Origin: Cyanobium sp. WAJ14-Wanaka
Lineage (GTDB): Bacteria; Cyanobacteriota; Cyanobacteriia; PCC-6307; Cyanobiaceae
Reading direction: 5' to 3'
Assembly (NCBI RefSeq): GCF_024345375.1
Contig: NZ_JAGQAZ010000003.1
Coordinates: 1-64,000 of the forward strand
DNA: 64,000 nucleotides
Positions within the stretch are counted from its first letter, which is position 1; each line of letters opens with the position of its first letter. The translations under genes were made by a program, and so were the position numbers. Below the pieces are notes generated by a model. The model searched no databases. It was not told the DNA's origin and saw nothing but the letters and a program-made list of their open reading frames with translations. This document shows positions 53,452 through 63,959 of the stretch, piece by piece.

Positions 53452-53919
53452 TCAGTCCGCTTCACCGCTCGTTGCGGTTGGCTCCTCTTCCAGCCCCTCC
53501 TCCTCCAGCCCCTCCTCTTCGATTGGCTCCGGCGGAGCAGGCCAGGCCGTGGGCCCCTCGGGCAGGGGCTGGGCCATGGCGGCTGCCATCGCGTTTTCCT
53601 TGTCAGCCAAGCCCACCTGGGGCCTGGTGAGCACCAGCACCGATTGCTGCACCAGGGCCTGGCAGGCCAGGCGCCAATTCTGGGGACGCCCCCGCAACTT
53701 CTTCTCCTCAACCGTGGTGCGACCAGTGAGAGCCATCTCAGATATGGCCTCTGGCACCTCCACAAAACAGGTGATGCATTGGCCGCAGCCACCGCAATTT
53801 CCCAGCTTTCCCTTTAGGCCGTAGAGCTCGATGCCCTCACGTAGGGCCACCTCGCGCAGGTTTTCGCCCGGATAGCACTCCACATCACGCTCTTCCCGTA
53901 CAAATCGAATTACCGGCAT
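53452..53919 (-). CDS. 2Fe-2S ferredoxin-like protein
   Basis: The ATG at 53919 gives 155 residues. The cluster ligands are in GKLGNCGGCGQCITCFVEVP plus a later cysteine (WRLACQALVQ). It belongs to the ferredoxin family found next to psbB in many cyanobacteria. The C-terminus has an unusual acidic tail with the repeat EEEGLEEEGLEEEPTATSG. It is divergent from psbB and upstream of psbM. Its electron partner is unknown. Confidence 0.88.
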   Translation of the reverse strand: MPVIRFVREERDVECYPGENLREVALREGIELYGLKGKLGNCGGCGQCITCFVEVPEAISEMALTGRTTVEEKKLRGRPQNWRLACQALVQQSVLVLTRPQVGLADKENAMAAAMAQPLPEGPTAWPAPPEPIEEEGLEEEGLEEEPTATSGEAD

Positions 53920-54051
53920 GGCTAGGGCACCTGAATGCTGATCATTCTGGCGGAGGCCCCGATGACCCCGGCCGTTGCGCTCCGTAACCTGACGCGCCGC
54001 AGGGCCCATCTCACCCTTACGATCGCCGCACCCACTCCAGAACTACTCCCC

Positions 54052-55611
54052 ATGGGATTGCCCTGGTATCGGGTGCACACCGTGGTCATTAACGACCCGG
54101 GCCGCCTCTTGGCAGTGCACCTCATGCACACCGCTCTGGTTGCCGGCTGGGCCGGCTCCATGGCGCTTTATGAACTTGCAATTTTTGATCCCTCCGACGC
54201 GGTCCTGAACCCGATGTGGCGGCAGGGCATGTTTGTCATGCCCTTCATGGCTCGCCTTGGCGTTACCGGCAGCTGGGGAGGCTGGAGCATCACCGGCGAG
54301 ACCGGTGTAGACCCTGGCTTCTGGAGCTTTGAAGGTGTGGCAGCAGCCCACATCGTTTTCAGTGGTCTGCTTTTCCTTGCTGCCATTTGGCACTGGACCT
54401 ACTGGGATCTGGAGATCTGGCAGGACCCCCGCACCGGCGAACCTGCCCTAGACCTGCCCAAAATCTTTGGCATCCACCTACTGCTCGCAGGCCTGGGTTG
54501 CTTTGGCTTCGGAGCCTTCCACCTCACCGGCGTCTTTGGCCCAGGCATGTGGGTCTCAGATGCCTACGGGGTTTCGGGCCACCTAGAGGCGGTACAGCCC
54601 TCCTGGGGGCCAGAGGGATTTAACCCGTTTAACCCTGGCGGCATCGTGGCCCACCACATTGCTGCGGGCATTGTGGGCATCATCGCCGGCATCTTCCACA
54701 TCACCTCCCGGCCGCCGGAGCGCCTCTATAAGGCTCTCCGCATGGGCAACATTGAAACCGTGCTGGCCTCGGCCATCGCAGCTGTTTTCTTTGCTGCCTT
54801 CATCGTCGCCGGAACGATGTGGTACGGCGCCGCCGCCACCCCCGTAGAGCTATTTGGCCCCACCCGCTATCAGTGGGACCAGAGCTACTTCAAAACTGAA
54901 ATCAACCGCCGGGTCCAAACCGCCCTCGATGGCGGAGCCTCAATGGAACAGGCCTATGCCTCGATTCCAGAAAAGCTGGCCTTCTACGACTACGTAGGCA
55001 ACAGTCCCGCCAAGGGCGGTCTGTTCAGGGTTGGTCCGATGGTCAATGGCGATGGCCTGCCCACCGGCTGGCTGGGTCACATCTCCTTCACCGATAAGGA
55101 CGGCCGCAACCTCGAGGTGCGCCGTCTGCCCAACTTCTTCGAGAATTTCCCCGTAATTCTCCAAGACCAGGACGGCATTGTGCGAGCCGACATTCCGTTC
55201 CGCCGCGCCGAAGCGAAGTACTCCTTCGAACAGACAGGCGTAACGGCGACCGTCTTTGGCGGCGCTCTAAACGGCCAAACCTTCACTGACCCCGCCGATG
55301 TGAAGCGTCTCGCCCGCAAGGCCCAGCTCGGCGAAGCCTTTGAATTCGACCGCGAGAAGTACCACTCCGATGGCACCTTCCGCAGCTCACCGCGCGGCTG
55401 GTTCACCTTCGGCCACGCAGTATTCGCCCTGCTCTTCTTCTTCGGCCACATTTGGCACGGTGCCCGCACCCTCTACCGCGATGTGTTCGCCGGCATCGAT
55501 CCAGACCTGGGCGAACAGGTTGAATTCGGTCTGTTCCAGAAACTGGGCGACCGTTCCACCCGTCGCCTACCCGAGGGCTACGTGCCCCCGGCCGGTTCCA
55601 CCCTCAGCTGA
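54052..55611 (+). CDS. psbB: Photosystem II CP47 chlorophyll apoprotein
   Basis: The 519-residue protein begins [20 protein letters not shown] and contains the six-helix antenna fold and the large lumenal loop (from about residue 260 to 450) of CP47. Conserved chlorophyll-ligand histidines are seen in [40 protein letters not shown] and [20 protein letters not shown]. It harvests light and passes energy to the PSII centre. psbT follows after 14 bases. Confidence 0.99.
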   Translation: MGLPWYRVHTVVINDPGRLLAVHLMHTALVAGWAGSMALYELAIFDPSDAVLNPMWRQGMFVMPFMARLGVTGSWGGWSITGETGVDPGFWSFEGVAAAHIVFSGLLFLAAIWHWTYWDLEIWQDPRTGEPALDLPKIFGIHLLLAGLGCFGFGAFHLTGVFGPGMWVSDAYGVSGHLEAVQPSWGPEGFNPFNPGGIVAHHIAAGIVGIIAGIFHITSRPPERLYKALRMGNIETVLASAIAAVFFAAFIVAGTMWYGAAATPVELFGPTRYQWDQSYFKTEINRRVQTALDGGASMEQAYASIPEKLAFYDYVGNSPAKGGLFRVGPMVNGDGLPTGWLGHISFTDKDGRNLEVRRLPNFFENFPVILQDQDGIVRADIPFRRAEAKYSFEQTGVTATVFGGALNGQTFTDPADVKRLARKAQLGEAFEFDREKYHSDGTFRSSPRGWFTFGHAVFALLFFFGHIWHGARTLYRDVFAGIDPDLGEQVEFGLFQKLGDRSTRRLPEGYVPPAGSTLS

Positions 55612-55625
55612 ACCCAGGAGAAACA

Positions 55626-55721
55626 ATGGAAAGCTTTGCCTACATCCTGATCCTGGCCCTGGCCATTTCAACCCTGTTTTTCGCCATCGCCTTCCGCGAT
55701 CCCCCGAAAATCGGCAAGTGA
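55626..55721 (+). CDS. psbT: Photosystem II reaction centre protein T
   Basis: The 31-residue product [20 protein letters not shown] followed by [11 protein letters not shown] is a complete PsbT, a single-helix subunit near the PSII dimer interface. AGGAG lies ten bases before the ATG. It is co-transcribed with psbB and followed by a terminator. Confidence 0.97.
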   Translation: MESFAYILILALAISTLFFAIAFRDPPKIGK

Positions 55722-55751
55722 TCTAGCCGTTCCCTTTGCATCTATGACTCC

Positions 55752-55777
55752 GCCCCTGAGCAATCAGGGGCTTTTTT
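55752..55777 (+). terminator. Rho-independent terminator of psbB-psbT
   Basis: GCCCCTGA and TCAGGGGC form an 8-bp perfect stem with a four-base loop, followed by TTTTTT. It lies 30 bases after the psbT stop. Confidence 0.93.
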
Positions 55778-55880
55778 ATGGCAAAAGAAGCTGCCAATTA
55801 GGGCAATTAAGGGCTGGTTAACCCCTTCCCAAATCCGAAAATGCTGTTTAACTTTAAAAACTTCACCCGGAACCTCGGGG

Positions 55881-56378
55881 ATGCAATGCCCCTCTTGCCA
55901 ACACACCGATAGCCGGGTGCTCGAATCACGGGCAGCCGATTGCGGCCGCAGTGTGCGCCGCCGTCGGGAGTGCCTCAACTGCGACTTTCGCTTCACCACC
56001 TATGAGCGGGTGGAAACGGTGCCGATCACCGTGGTGAAACGCAATTTCAACCGCGAAACCTTCAACCGCAGCAAGTTGCTGCACGGCGTGCTGCGGGCCT
56101 GCGAGAAAACCGGCCTGGCCCACTCCCGCCTAGAGGGTGTGGTGGATGAGATCGAACTGCAGCTGCAGCAACGCAGTGGCCGCGAGGTCAGCAGTGCCGA
56201 GATAGGCGAAATGGTGCTCCAACAGCTGGCCGAGATGAGCGAGGTGGCCTATGTGCGCTTCGCTTCGGTGTATGGCCAGTTCAAGGGCATCAGCGACTTT
56301 GTCTCCACCCTCGAACGGCTGAACAAGCGCGCCAAGAGCTCTGCCAAAGCCAAGCCCTCCTTGGCAGCCATTGGCTAA
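55881..56378 (+). CDS. nrdR: Transcriptional repressor NrdR
   Basis: The N-terminal zinc ribbon ([17 protein letters not shown] and [20 protein letters not shown]) is followed by an ATP-cone domain ([20 protein letters not shown]). NrdR represses ribonucleotide reductase genes in response to dATP/ATP. Its length of 165 is normal with a short basic tail. Confidence 0.96.
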   Translation: MQCPSCQHTDSRVLESRAADCGRSVRRRRECLNCDFRFTTYERVETVPITVVKRNFNRETFNRSKLLHGVLRACEKTGLAHSRLEGVVDEIELQLQQRSGREVSSAEIGEMVLQQLAEMSEVAYVRFASVYGQFKGISDFVSTLERLNKRAKSSAKAKPSLAAIG

Positions 56379-56402
56379 CTGGACCCAGCCATTGGCTAAC
56401 TG
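56366..56402 (+). repeat. Direct duplication at the nrdR stop
   Basis: AGCCATTGGCTAACTG occurs at 56366-56381 and 56387-56402. The first copy includes the nrdR stop codon (TAA), so the end of the gene has been copied once into the spacer. Confidence 0.85.
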
Positions 56403-56432
56403 AGCCCAGCAGTTGCGTCAAGGGCTATTGGC

Positions 56433-56517
56433 TACAATGGGAGATTGCGTCTGAACTGCTGGCGGGCAGTCCGGGCGAATCCTTCGCACTGCCCCAGGGC
56501 AGACCGCCAATCCCCCC
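56433..56517 (+). promoter_or_regulatory. Likely rpsA promoter -10 and structured leader
   Basis: TACAAT at 56433-56438 is a plausible -10 box, with TTGCGT at 56413 a poor, close -35. The leader of roughly 70 bases can form a stem in which GGGCAGT pairs with ACTGCCC, inside a GGCGG/CCGCC clamp that ends about 7 bases before the rpsA ATG. No classic ribosome site is present, consistent with S1 mRNAs that are autoregulated by structure. Confidence 0.5.
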
Positions 56518-57591
56518 ATGACCGTGACCCCTTCCGAAGCAAGCCCTGAGGCAAGCACCCAAGCCATCGAAAGCGAGATTGAAGCAGCGCTCGATGCCAT
56601 TGACGAGCTCGACCTCAGCATTCCGGAAGACGTTCCCACGGCCGATGACCCCAGCAGTCGCGCCAGCCGCAATGACACCGATGGGGTGGGTTTCACCCTC
56701 GATGAATTCGCTTCGCTGCTGAGCAAGTACGACTACAACTTCAAGCCCGGCGACGTTGTCAACGGTACGGTTTTTGCCCTCGAATCGAAGGGCGCCATGA
56801 TCGATATCGGCGCCAAAACCGCCGCCTTCATGCCCCTCCAGGAGGTCTCGATCAACCGGGTTGAGGGCCTGAGCGATGTGCTCCTGCCCGGCGAGATCCG
56901 TGAGTTCTTCATCATGAGTGAGGAGAACGAAGATGGTCAGCTCTCGCTCTCCATCCGCCGGATCGAATATCAGCGGGCCTGGGAGCGGGTTCGCCAGCTG
57001 CAGAAGGAAGACGCCACCATCTACAGCGAAGTGTTTGCCACCAACCGTGGTGGTGCCCTGGTGCGGGTAGAAGGCCTGCGGGGCTTCATCCCCGGCAGCC
57101 ACATCAGCACCCGCAAGGCCAAGGAAGAACTGGTGGCAGATTTCCTGCCCCTCAAGTTTCTAGAGGTCGACGAGGAGCGCAACCGCCTGGTGCTCAGCCA
57201 TCGCCGCGCCCTGGTGGAGCGGAAGATGAATCGCCTGGAAGTTGGCGAAGTGGTGATCGGCACGGTTCGTGGCATCAAGCCCTACGGCGCCTTTATCGAT
57301 ATCGGTGGGGTGAGCGGCCTGCTGCACATTTCCGAAATCAGCCACGAGCACATCGAGACACCCCACACGGTGCTCAATGTGAACGATCAAATGAAGGTGA
57401 TGATCATCGACCTCGACGCCGAACGCGGTCGGATCTCGCTTTCCACCAAGGCCCTCGAACCGGAACCCGGCGACATGCTCACCGATCCGGCCAAGGTGTT
57501 TGAAAAGGCTGAGGAAATGGCCGCCCGTTACAAGCAGATGCTGCTGGAGCAAGCCGAAGATGGTGAATCGATCGATGTCAACGACGACTGA
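56518..57591 (+). CDS. rpsA: 30S ribosomal protein S1
   Basis: The 357-residue protein has an acidic N-terminus and three S1 RNA-binding domains: GDVVNGTVFALESKGAMIDI, YSEVFATNRGGALVRVEGLR and GEVVIGTVRGIKPYGAFIDI (ending GLLHISEISHEHI). This is the short cyanobacterial/plastid S1 form. It binds mRNA on the small subunit. nrdR upstream is conserved in this lineage. Confidence 0.95.
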   Translation: MTVTPSEASPEASTQAIESEIEAALDAIDELDLSIPEDVPTADDPSSRASRNDTDGVGFTLDEFASLLSKYDYNFKPGDVVNGTVFALESKGAMIDIGAKTAAFMPLQEVSINRVEGLSDVLLPGEIREFFIMSEENEDGQLSLSIRRIEYQRAWERVRQLQKEDATIYSEVFATNRGGALVRVEGLRGFIPGSHISTRKAKEELVADFLPLKFLEVDEERNRLVLSHRRALVERKMNRLEVGEVVIGTVRGIKPYGAFIDIGGVSGLLHISEISHEHIETPHTVLNVNDQMKVMIIDLDAERGRISLSTKALEPEPGDMLTDPAKVFEKAEEMAARYKQMLLEQAEDGESIDVNDD

Positions 57592-57621
57592 GCCCACCCC
57601 TAACCAACCCAGATAAACCAA

Positions 57622-58422
57622 ATGGCCGAGATTCTGCTCCGAGGCACCAATCTCGGCCCCGTTAGTGGGGTCCTATTCGATAAGGATGGCACCCTCAGCC
57701 TCAGCGAAGCGAAGCTGATCACCCTGGCCAAGGCCAGGGTTTTTCTTTGTCTTCAGAGGGTCGATCCAGGCCAGCAACCCGAGCTGCAAAACCTCTTAGA
57801 GCGGGCCTATGGGCTCAGTGCCTGCGGCACCTTGCTCCACCCAGCTGGCACTACAGCCGTGGCCCATAGGGATCACAATCTGATTTCAACTGCCACCGCC
57901 CTGGCCCAGGTGGGGCTGGGCTGGCCCGAAGCCCTGGCCACCAGCGAGGCCGTATTTGCCGAAGCCGATGCCAATGCCGAAGCCGATGGCCAACGCCGTC
58001 CGCACGGCAGGCCCACCAGCGACACCACCGCCGGGCTGCTGCCCCTACTGGGCCAATTGCAGGCAGCCGGAGTGCTCTGCGCCGTAATCAGCAACGACGA
58101 CGTTGCCGGAATCGAGCACTTCCTCGCAAGCCACCAGCTGAGGCCTTTTTTTGCTGGCATCTGGAGCGCCGAACACCGGCCCCGCAAACCGGATCCAGGG
58201 GCCATCCATGGCCTCTGCGCCGAATTGGGCCTGGCCGTGGAGCAGTGCCTGCTCATCGGGGACGCCAACAGCGACCTGCAAATGGCTGTGGCAGCAGGCA
58301 TTCCCCAGCACAGATCCCTCGGTTACACCGCCGCCTGGAGTACGCCGCCGCCCTTGGCTGAATCCCACCCCCTGATTCACCACTGGAATGAATTGACGGT
58401 GCTGGCTGCGCCGGGCAAATAG
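57622..58422 (+). CDS. HAD-family phosphatase
   Basis: The four HAD motifs are GVLFDKDGTLSLSEAKL (with the catalytic Asp pair), VLCAVISNDDVAGI (Ser), AEHRPRKPDPGAIHGLCAEL (Lys) and CLLIGDANSDLQMAVAAG (acidic pair). A large helical cap is inserted between motifs 1 and 2. It is of the phosphoglycolate-phosphatase-like subgroup. Substrate unknown. It is 60 bases upstream of metK on the same strand. Confidence 0.87.
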   Translation: MAEILLRGTNLGPVSGVLFDKDGTLSLSEAKLITLAKARVFLCLQRVDPGQQPELQNLLERAYGLSACGTLLHPAGTTAVAHRDHNLISTATALAQVGLGWPEALATSEAVFAEADANAEADGQRRPHGRPTSDTTAGLLPLLGQLQAAGVLCAVISNDDVAGIEHFLASHQLRPFFAGIWSAEHRPRKPDPGAIHGLCAELGLAVEQCLLIGDANSDLQMAVAAGIPQHRSLGYTAAWSTPPPLAESHPLIHHWNELTVLAAPGK

Positions 58423-58444
58423 GGGGTGACTCGGCCGAATAGAG

Positions 58445-58479
58445 TTGGTTGCTGTAGCTCAGCAACCAAGGCAGCAACC
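58445..58479 (+). promoter_or_regulatory. metK leader with two alternative hairpins
   Basis: TTGGTTGCTG (58445-58454) pairs perfectly with CAGCAACCAA (58460-58469) around a five-base loop. The same GGTTGCTG can instead pair with a second CAGCAACC at 58472-58479, three bases before the metK ATG. The two pairings are mutually exclusive. There is no T-run, so a translational rather than transcriptional effect is likelier. Confidence 0.5.
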
Positions 58480-58482
58480 GGC

Positions 58483-59745
<1,263 letters not shown>

Positions 59746-59757
59746 CGAACGCAGCCA

Positions 59758-61056
59758 ATGGCAATGGCCCTGGGCATAGACCTGGGCACGGGCGGGCTGC
59801 GGCTGGCGCTGGTGGATGGGGCAGGCGAAATTGCCGCCCAAATCAGCGGCCCTTACCCAAGCCCCTTCCCCGATCCCCAAGGCTGGCGCCAGGGCCTACG
59901 GGCCCTATCTGCCGAGCTGCCCAAGAAAATGATGGCCCAGGTGGTGGCTGTGGCAATCGATGGCACCTCCGGCACCCTGCTGCTCTGCCGCCCCGATGGC
60001 AGCCTGTTGGGCGGAGCCCTGGCGGAGGCCCTGCCCTACGGCCAAGCCTGCCCCGAGCACTCAGCAGCCCCGGGCGGCGCCAGCTCCAGCGCGGCCCGGG
60101 CCCTGGCCCTGCTGGCAAAAGCGGAAGCGGCGGCAGCACGGGGGCCCTTTTTGCTGCGCCATCAGGCCGACTGGCTAATGGGTTGGCTGCTGGGGGATTG
60201 GCGCTGGGGGGAAGCCGGCAACAACCTGCGCCTGGGCTGGGACCTAGGGCAGCAGCGCTGGATCGAGGCCATTGCCAGCCAAGCCTGGGCGAGCTATCTG
60301 CCCGAAATCAGACCCAGCGGCACCGCCCTGGGATCGATCTGCCCTGAGGCGGCCCGGCAGCTAGGGCTGGCCCGGGAAGTTGTGGTGGTGGCAGGAACCA
60401 CCGATGGCAATGCCTCCGCCCTGGCAGCAGAACCCGGGCCAGGAGACGGGGTCGCCATCCTCGGCACCACAACGGTGCTCAAGCAATGGGCCGATGGGCC
60501 CCTAACCGGGCCTGGCATCAGCAACCACCAGATCGGCGGTCGCTGGCTTGTGGGTGGGGCAGCCAATGCCGGGGCGGGGGTTTTGCTGCAGTTTTTTAGC
60601 CCCGGCCAAATCGAAGAGCTCAGCAACCAAATTGATCCCCGGCAAAGCACGGGCCTGAAGCTCAGGCCCCAGCCGGGCAAGGGCGAGCGATTTCCGGTCG
60701 ATGATCCAGAGCTGGAGCCGGTGCTCGGGCCCAGGCCCATCTCCGATGCCCACTTTCTCCAAGCCCTGCTGGAGGGCCTCACCGATCTGGAGCTGCGGGG
60801 TTGGCAAACCCTCGCAGACCTCGGCGCCCCCAGGGTGGATCGGGTGCTGAGCGTGGGGGGCGGAGCCCGCAATCGCCAATGGCGCCAGATGCGCAGCCTG
60901 GCCCTTGGCAAGCCCGTGCTGCTCAAGCCCCAGGCATCGGCAGCGGCGGCTATGGGGCGGCTGGCCCTGGCTTCATGGCAACAACCCTCTGGGGGAATGG
61001 AATCTCAATGCCCTCCCGCTCAAATGTCTTCCACACCTCAATCCCCACCTCACTAG
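59758..61056 (+). CDS. FGGY-family carbohydrate kinase (D-ribulose/xylulose kinase type)
   Basis: The N-terminal phosphate motif ALGIDLGTGGLRLALVDG, the catalytic loop AVAIDGTSGTLLLCRPDGSL, the adenosine-binding VVVVAGTTDGNASALAAEPG and the C-terminal VLSVGGGARNRQWRQMRSLA show an FGGY kinase. At 432 residues it is short for the family; the same form next to metK is typical of cyanobacteria, where a D-ribulose kinase is known. Its last 107 bases overlap the convergent mscS gene. Confidence 0.85.
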   Translation: MAMALGIDLGTGGLRLALVDGAGEIAAQISGPYPSPFPDPQGWRQGLRALSAELPKKMMAQVVAVAIDGTSGTLLLCRPDGSLLGGALAEALPYGQACPEHSAAPGGASSSAARALALLAKAEAAAARGPFLLRHQADWLMGWLLGDWRWGEAGNNLRLGWDLGQQRWIEAIASQAWASYLPEIRPSGTALGSICPEAARQLGLAREVVVVAGTTDGNASALAAEPGPGDGVAILGTTTVLKQWADGPLTGPGISNHQIGGRWLVGGAANAGAGVLLQFFSPGQIEELSNQIDPRQSTGLKLRPQPGKGERFPVDDPELEPVLGPRPISDAHFLQALLEGLTDLELRGWQTLADLGAPRVDRVLSVGGGARNRQWRQMRSLALGKPVLLKPQASAAAAMGRLALASWQQPSGGMESQCPPAQMSSTPQSPPH

Positions 61057-62242
61057 CCACACTGATCCCATCCATCGGCCTCTCAATCCAATAGCGAATT
61101 GCGTAGGTAATACAGGATTCGTCGTAGCGCAAAAGCAGGCCCTTGGGCTTTGGCTTCGTCAGAACCCGCGGCACCTTTGCTGCCGTGGCCTCCAGTAGGG
61201 CAATAACCAGATCTGGTGGATGGTGATAGGCGGCCCCAACTAGCACCTGGCCGCGGCGGTGAGTATCACGAATGCCGCTGTAGGTCACCATCGACTGGGT
61301 GAAAAAATCCTGGTTAGGTACAACCAGCTCCACATTGTCGCGATCCCGCCAGAGGGTGGTGGCGCGCAAGCCAAGCTCCAATACCTCGCAGGGATCCTCA
61401 CCACCGCCAACGGATTCGAGCAGCAACACATCACCGGGACGCACGGAACCCTCCAGCAACAGCCAAAGGCCACTGATGAAGTTGCTAAATATTTCCTTGA
61501 GACCAAATCCCAAACCCACCGACAAGCCACCCCCCACGGCCGCCAAAAAAGTGGAATTAACGCCCACATAGGCCAGGATTAATACCAGGCCCATGCCCAC
61601 AATCAAGTAGCGAATCAGCAGGGCAGTTGCCCGATAGGTAGCGGTGTTGAGTTGAAACAGGCGACGGATTATCCAGGCCAGGGTCCATGCGGGAACGGCA
61701 GAGCCGGAGGCGAGGAAATAGGTGCCGAAAACCAGCAATACCAATGCACCAAATGAGAGGGAATTTCCCCCCCAGCTCAGCACTGGTAACTGCCAAAGAT
61801 CGTCAATATCATTAAATTGGCTATAGAGTCCAAAAGCTCCCAGTACCACTAATAGGGGCCGCAGCACCCGCAGATCAAGGCGCTGGACAACTGCCGGAGG
61901 AAAGCGCCGGCGGGCGAACAGGATGACTACATGACTAATTACCCAGGCGGCCACATAACGATTAACAAATAATGCCAACCCCGCCACACCGGTCAGGGCA
62001 TTTAGGGATCGGGCCGCAATTGCTAGAAGCAGCCAGAGCAAGATCTCGTCGGCCAGTGGCTTGAGGATGGTCAGAAAAGCAAATCGCCCCTGGAAAAACC
62101 AGGGTCTTTTCTCCAACCTGAGCCAAGACTTCAGTACCAGCCACAGGCTAATAGCCAAAAATAAGGCTAAAAACTGCTGCCAAACATCCTGCCTCTGCAG
62201 GTTAGAGAAGAGGTCGTCTAAGACAATCAGCAGATCATTCAT
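60950..62242 (-). CDS. MscS-family mechanosensitive channel
   Basis: The 430-residue protein has several N-terminal helices and the MscS core: the pore helix STFLAAVGGGLSVGLGFGLK followed by EIFSNFISGLWLLLEGSVRP and GDVLLLESVGGGEDP, then the beta domain (VELVVPNQDFFTQSMVTYSG). It relieves turgor on osmotic downshock. It is coupled to the binding-protein gene by a four-base overlap. Confidence 0.92.
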   Translation of the reverse strand: MNDLLIVLDDLFSNLQRQDVWQQFLALFLAISLWLVLKSWLRLEKRPWFFQGRFAFLTILKPLADEILLWLLLAIAARSLNALTGVAGLALFVNRYVAAWVISHVVILFARRRFPPAVVQRLDLRVLRPLLVVLGAFGLYSQFNDIDDLWQLPVLSWGGNSLSFGALVLLVFGTYFLASGSAVPAWTLAWIIRRLFQLNTATYRATALLIRYLIVGMGLVLILAYVGVNSTFLAAVGGGLSVGLGFGLKEIFSNFISGLWLLLEGSVRPGDVLLLESVGGGEDPCEVLELGLRATTLWRDRDNVELVVPNQDFFTQSMVTYSGIRDTHRRGQVLVGAAYHHPPDLVIALLEATAAKVPRVLTKPKPKGLLLRYDESCITYAIRYWIERPMDGISVASEVGIEVWKTFEREGIEIPFPQRVVAMKPGPAAP

Positions 62243-63462
62243 GGCTTGAGCAACTCCTCGAATTGCGGGGCCACCTCAGCCGGCAAACTGTAACCACTAA
62301 TAACCTGACCAAGCAACTTTTGCAGCTCGGGCGCCACCCGGGCCAATCTCTCTTGGCTGGCCATGCTCAAGGGCACTTCAGTTGTGGAAGACTGCTCAAT
62401 AACCCGCAAGCCCGTATAGGCCTTAGATGGCAGAGATGCATAGGGATTTACGGGCAATATGGTTCCCATTTGCAAAGCCAAGTTGCGTTGCTGGATTGCA
62501 TTTACGCCAAACAGGGCTAGATCCTTGGCCAGGTACTGCTGGCGAGCGCTCGACTGACTCCCAAAGGCCCAGATACTCAGATTCAGCCCAGGCGCCGGAG
62601 AAACATCTGGCCCAGTCGGCATAACCCCCACCCCAAGGCGGGATCCCAGGGCTTTTTTCAAGCTAGGCAAGGAGCGGCTTTGGCAAGGTATCCAGGCGAA
62701 ATTGCCCTTAATTAGGCCATTGTGCAATATATTTTTATCTTCCACAAAACTAATGCCGGGCTGGGAGCTCGCAAGCCGAATCCACTCCAAAAATGCCCGA
62801 ACAGAGCCGGGCCTACTGGTCCCTTTCCCCTCTACAAAAGCATGGTTACCGAATCCAGACAAAAGCCAGAGAAGTTGTCTAAAATCGGCATCCATTCCCA
62901 TCGAAACATTGGAGCTGCCCAGCTTGATTAGCCCATCAAAGCTTCGGGGGGAGCGGGCCAGCTTATCGGTGTCAAAGCAGGCTAAATTTGGGTAGGCAAA
63001 AATTGGCAGTGCCAAGTATCCATTAGCAACCTCGAAGGGCTTTAGGAGCTTGGATCGCCATTCTCGGCGCTCATTGCTAGTGAGCGTTACGGCGCGAATA
63101 TAATTTTTTTGCCTAAAAGTCAGGAGGCTGGTCCCGCCTGTGGATGTCTGCAAAATCATCAGATCTGGCAGCAAACCACGGGCATATAAATCCTGCAGCC
63201 TGTTATCTAGCTGGGCGCTACTTACCTTTGACAGCTTAACCTGCACATTGGGGTTAAAGCTGCGAAAGTCAGCGATTCCCTTGAGTAGCCCCTGGCGGGA
63301 TATGGCCCTGTCCTGGGGATCCAGTTGGTCCCTCTGCTCCACCAGCACCGAAATGGTGTTGGCCCCTACTAATGAGCTGGGGGAACCACAGCCAGCCAGC
63401 AGCAGGCCCAATAGTGGGCATGCCGCCAAGGGCAGTCGAAATCTGGCTGCAGGCACCGACAA
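62239..63462 (-). CDS. Extracellular solute-binding lipoprotein (family 1)
   Basis: A lipobox (LLGLLLAGCGSPSSLVG) marks it as a lipoprotein. The rest resembles family 1 sugar-binding proteins: FNPNVQVKLSKVSSAQLDNR, LPDLMILQTSTGGTSLLTFR, FAYPNLACFDTDKLARSPRS and GMDADFRQLLWLLSGFG. No permease or ATPase is adjacent. The start is a TTG at 63462 or GTG at 63456. The stop overlaps the mscS ATG. Confidence 0.82.
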   Translation of the reverse strand: MSVPAARFRLPLAACPLLGLLLAGCGSPSSLVGANTISVLVEQRDQLDPQDRAISRQGLLKGIADFRSFNPNVQVKLSKVSSAQLDNRLQDLYARGLLPDLMILQTSTGGTSLLTFRQKNYIRAVTLTSNERREWRSKLLKPFEVANGYLALPIFAYPNLACFDTDKLARSPRSFDGLIKLGSSNVSMGMDADFRQLLWLLSGFGNHAFVEGKGTSRPGSVRAFLEWIRLASSQPGISFVEDKNILHNGLIKGNFAWIPCQSRSLPSLKKALGSRLGVGVMPTGPDVSPAPGLNLSIWAFGSQSSARQQYLAKDLALFGVNAIQQRNLALQMGTILPVNPYASLPSKAYTGLRVIEQSSTTEVPLSMASQERLARVAPELQKLLGQVISGYSLPAEVAPQFEELLKP

Positions 63463-63513
63463 CCATCGGCTTGGGAACCGTCAAGATAGGGCCCAGATTG
63501 AAATGAACCAACC

Positions 63514-63633
63514 ATGGGTGAGCGGCTGCGAACGGTGATTTCCATGGGCCTTTTTCTGGTTCTGGCCGGCTATGTGGGTTTCAGTGGAATTCGGCTTGGC
63601 CTTTTGCTGTGGCAGCGCTTTAACTCCGGCTGA
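63514..63633 (+). CDS. Small single-helix membrane protein
   Basis: A 39-codon frame reads MGERLRTVISMGLFLVLAGY followed by VGFSGIRLGLLLWQRFNSG, with a basic start and a clear membrane helix. It lies between the divergent lipoprotein and the DUF2470 gene. No ribosome site is obvious. The family is not recognised. Confidence 0.5.
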   Translation: MGERLRTVISMGLFLVLAGYVGFSGIRLGLLLWQRFNSG

Positions 63634-63677
63634 CCCCAGAATCATCAAAACTCTTACTCCGCCTAAGGAAGCCAGCC

Positions 63678-63959
63678 ATGGACACCGCCCCAAAGCAACC
63701 TGACCCGCTCACCCCAGCCGTAAGCGACCGGATCTGTCTGCACATGAATGACGATCACGCCGCTGCCGTACTCGCCTACGCCCGCCACTACGCCGGCATC
63801 GAAGGGGCACAAACGGCCCGGATGGTCGCCATCACCCCGGAGGCCATGGAACTGGAGGTGGATGGCAATTCCGTCGCTGTGGGCTTCGACCACCCGCTCA
63901 GCGATAGCGAAGACGCCCATCGCACCCTGGTGGCCATGCTCCGCTCCCTGCCCAAGTAG
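63678..63959 (+). CDS. DUF2470-domain protein
   Basis: The 93-residue protein is a stand-alone DUF2470 domain (SDRICLHMNDDHAAAVLAYA and ARMVAITPEAMELEVDG), the domain seen at the C-terminus of haem-oxygenase-like HugZ proteins. HMNDDH is the conserved haem-associated motif in those. It may bind haem or chlorophyll-pathway tetrapyrroles. The ATG at 63678 is well placed. Confidence 0.87.
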   Translation: MDTAPKQPDPLTPAVSDRICLHMNDDHAAAVLAYARHYAGIEGAQTARMVAITPEAMELEVDGNSVAVGFDHPLSDSEDAHRTLVAMLRSLPK

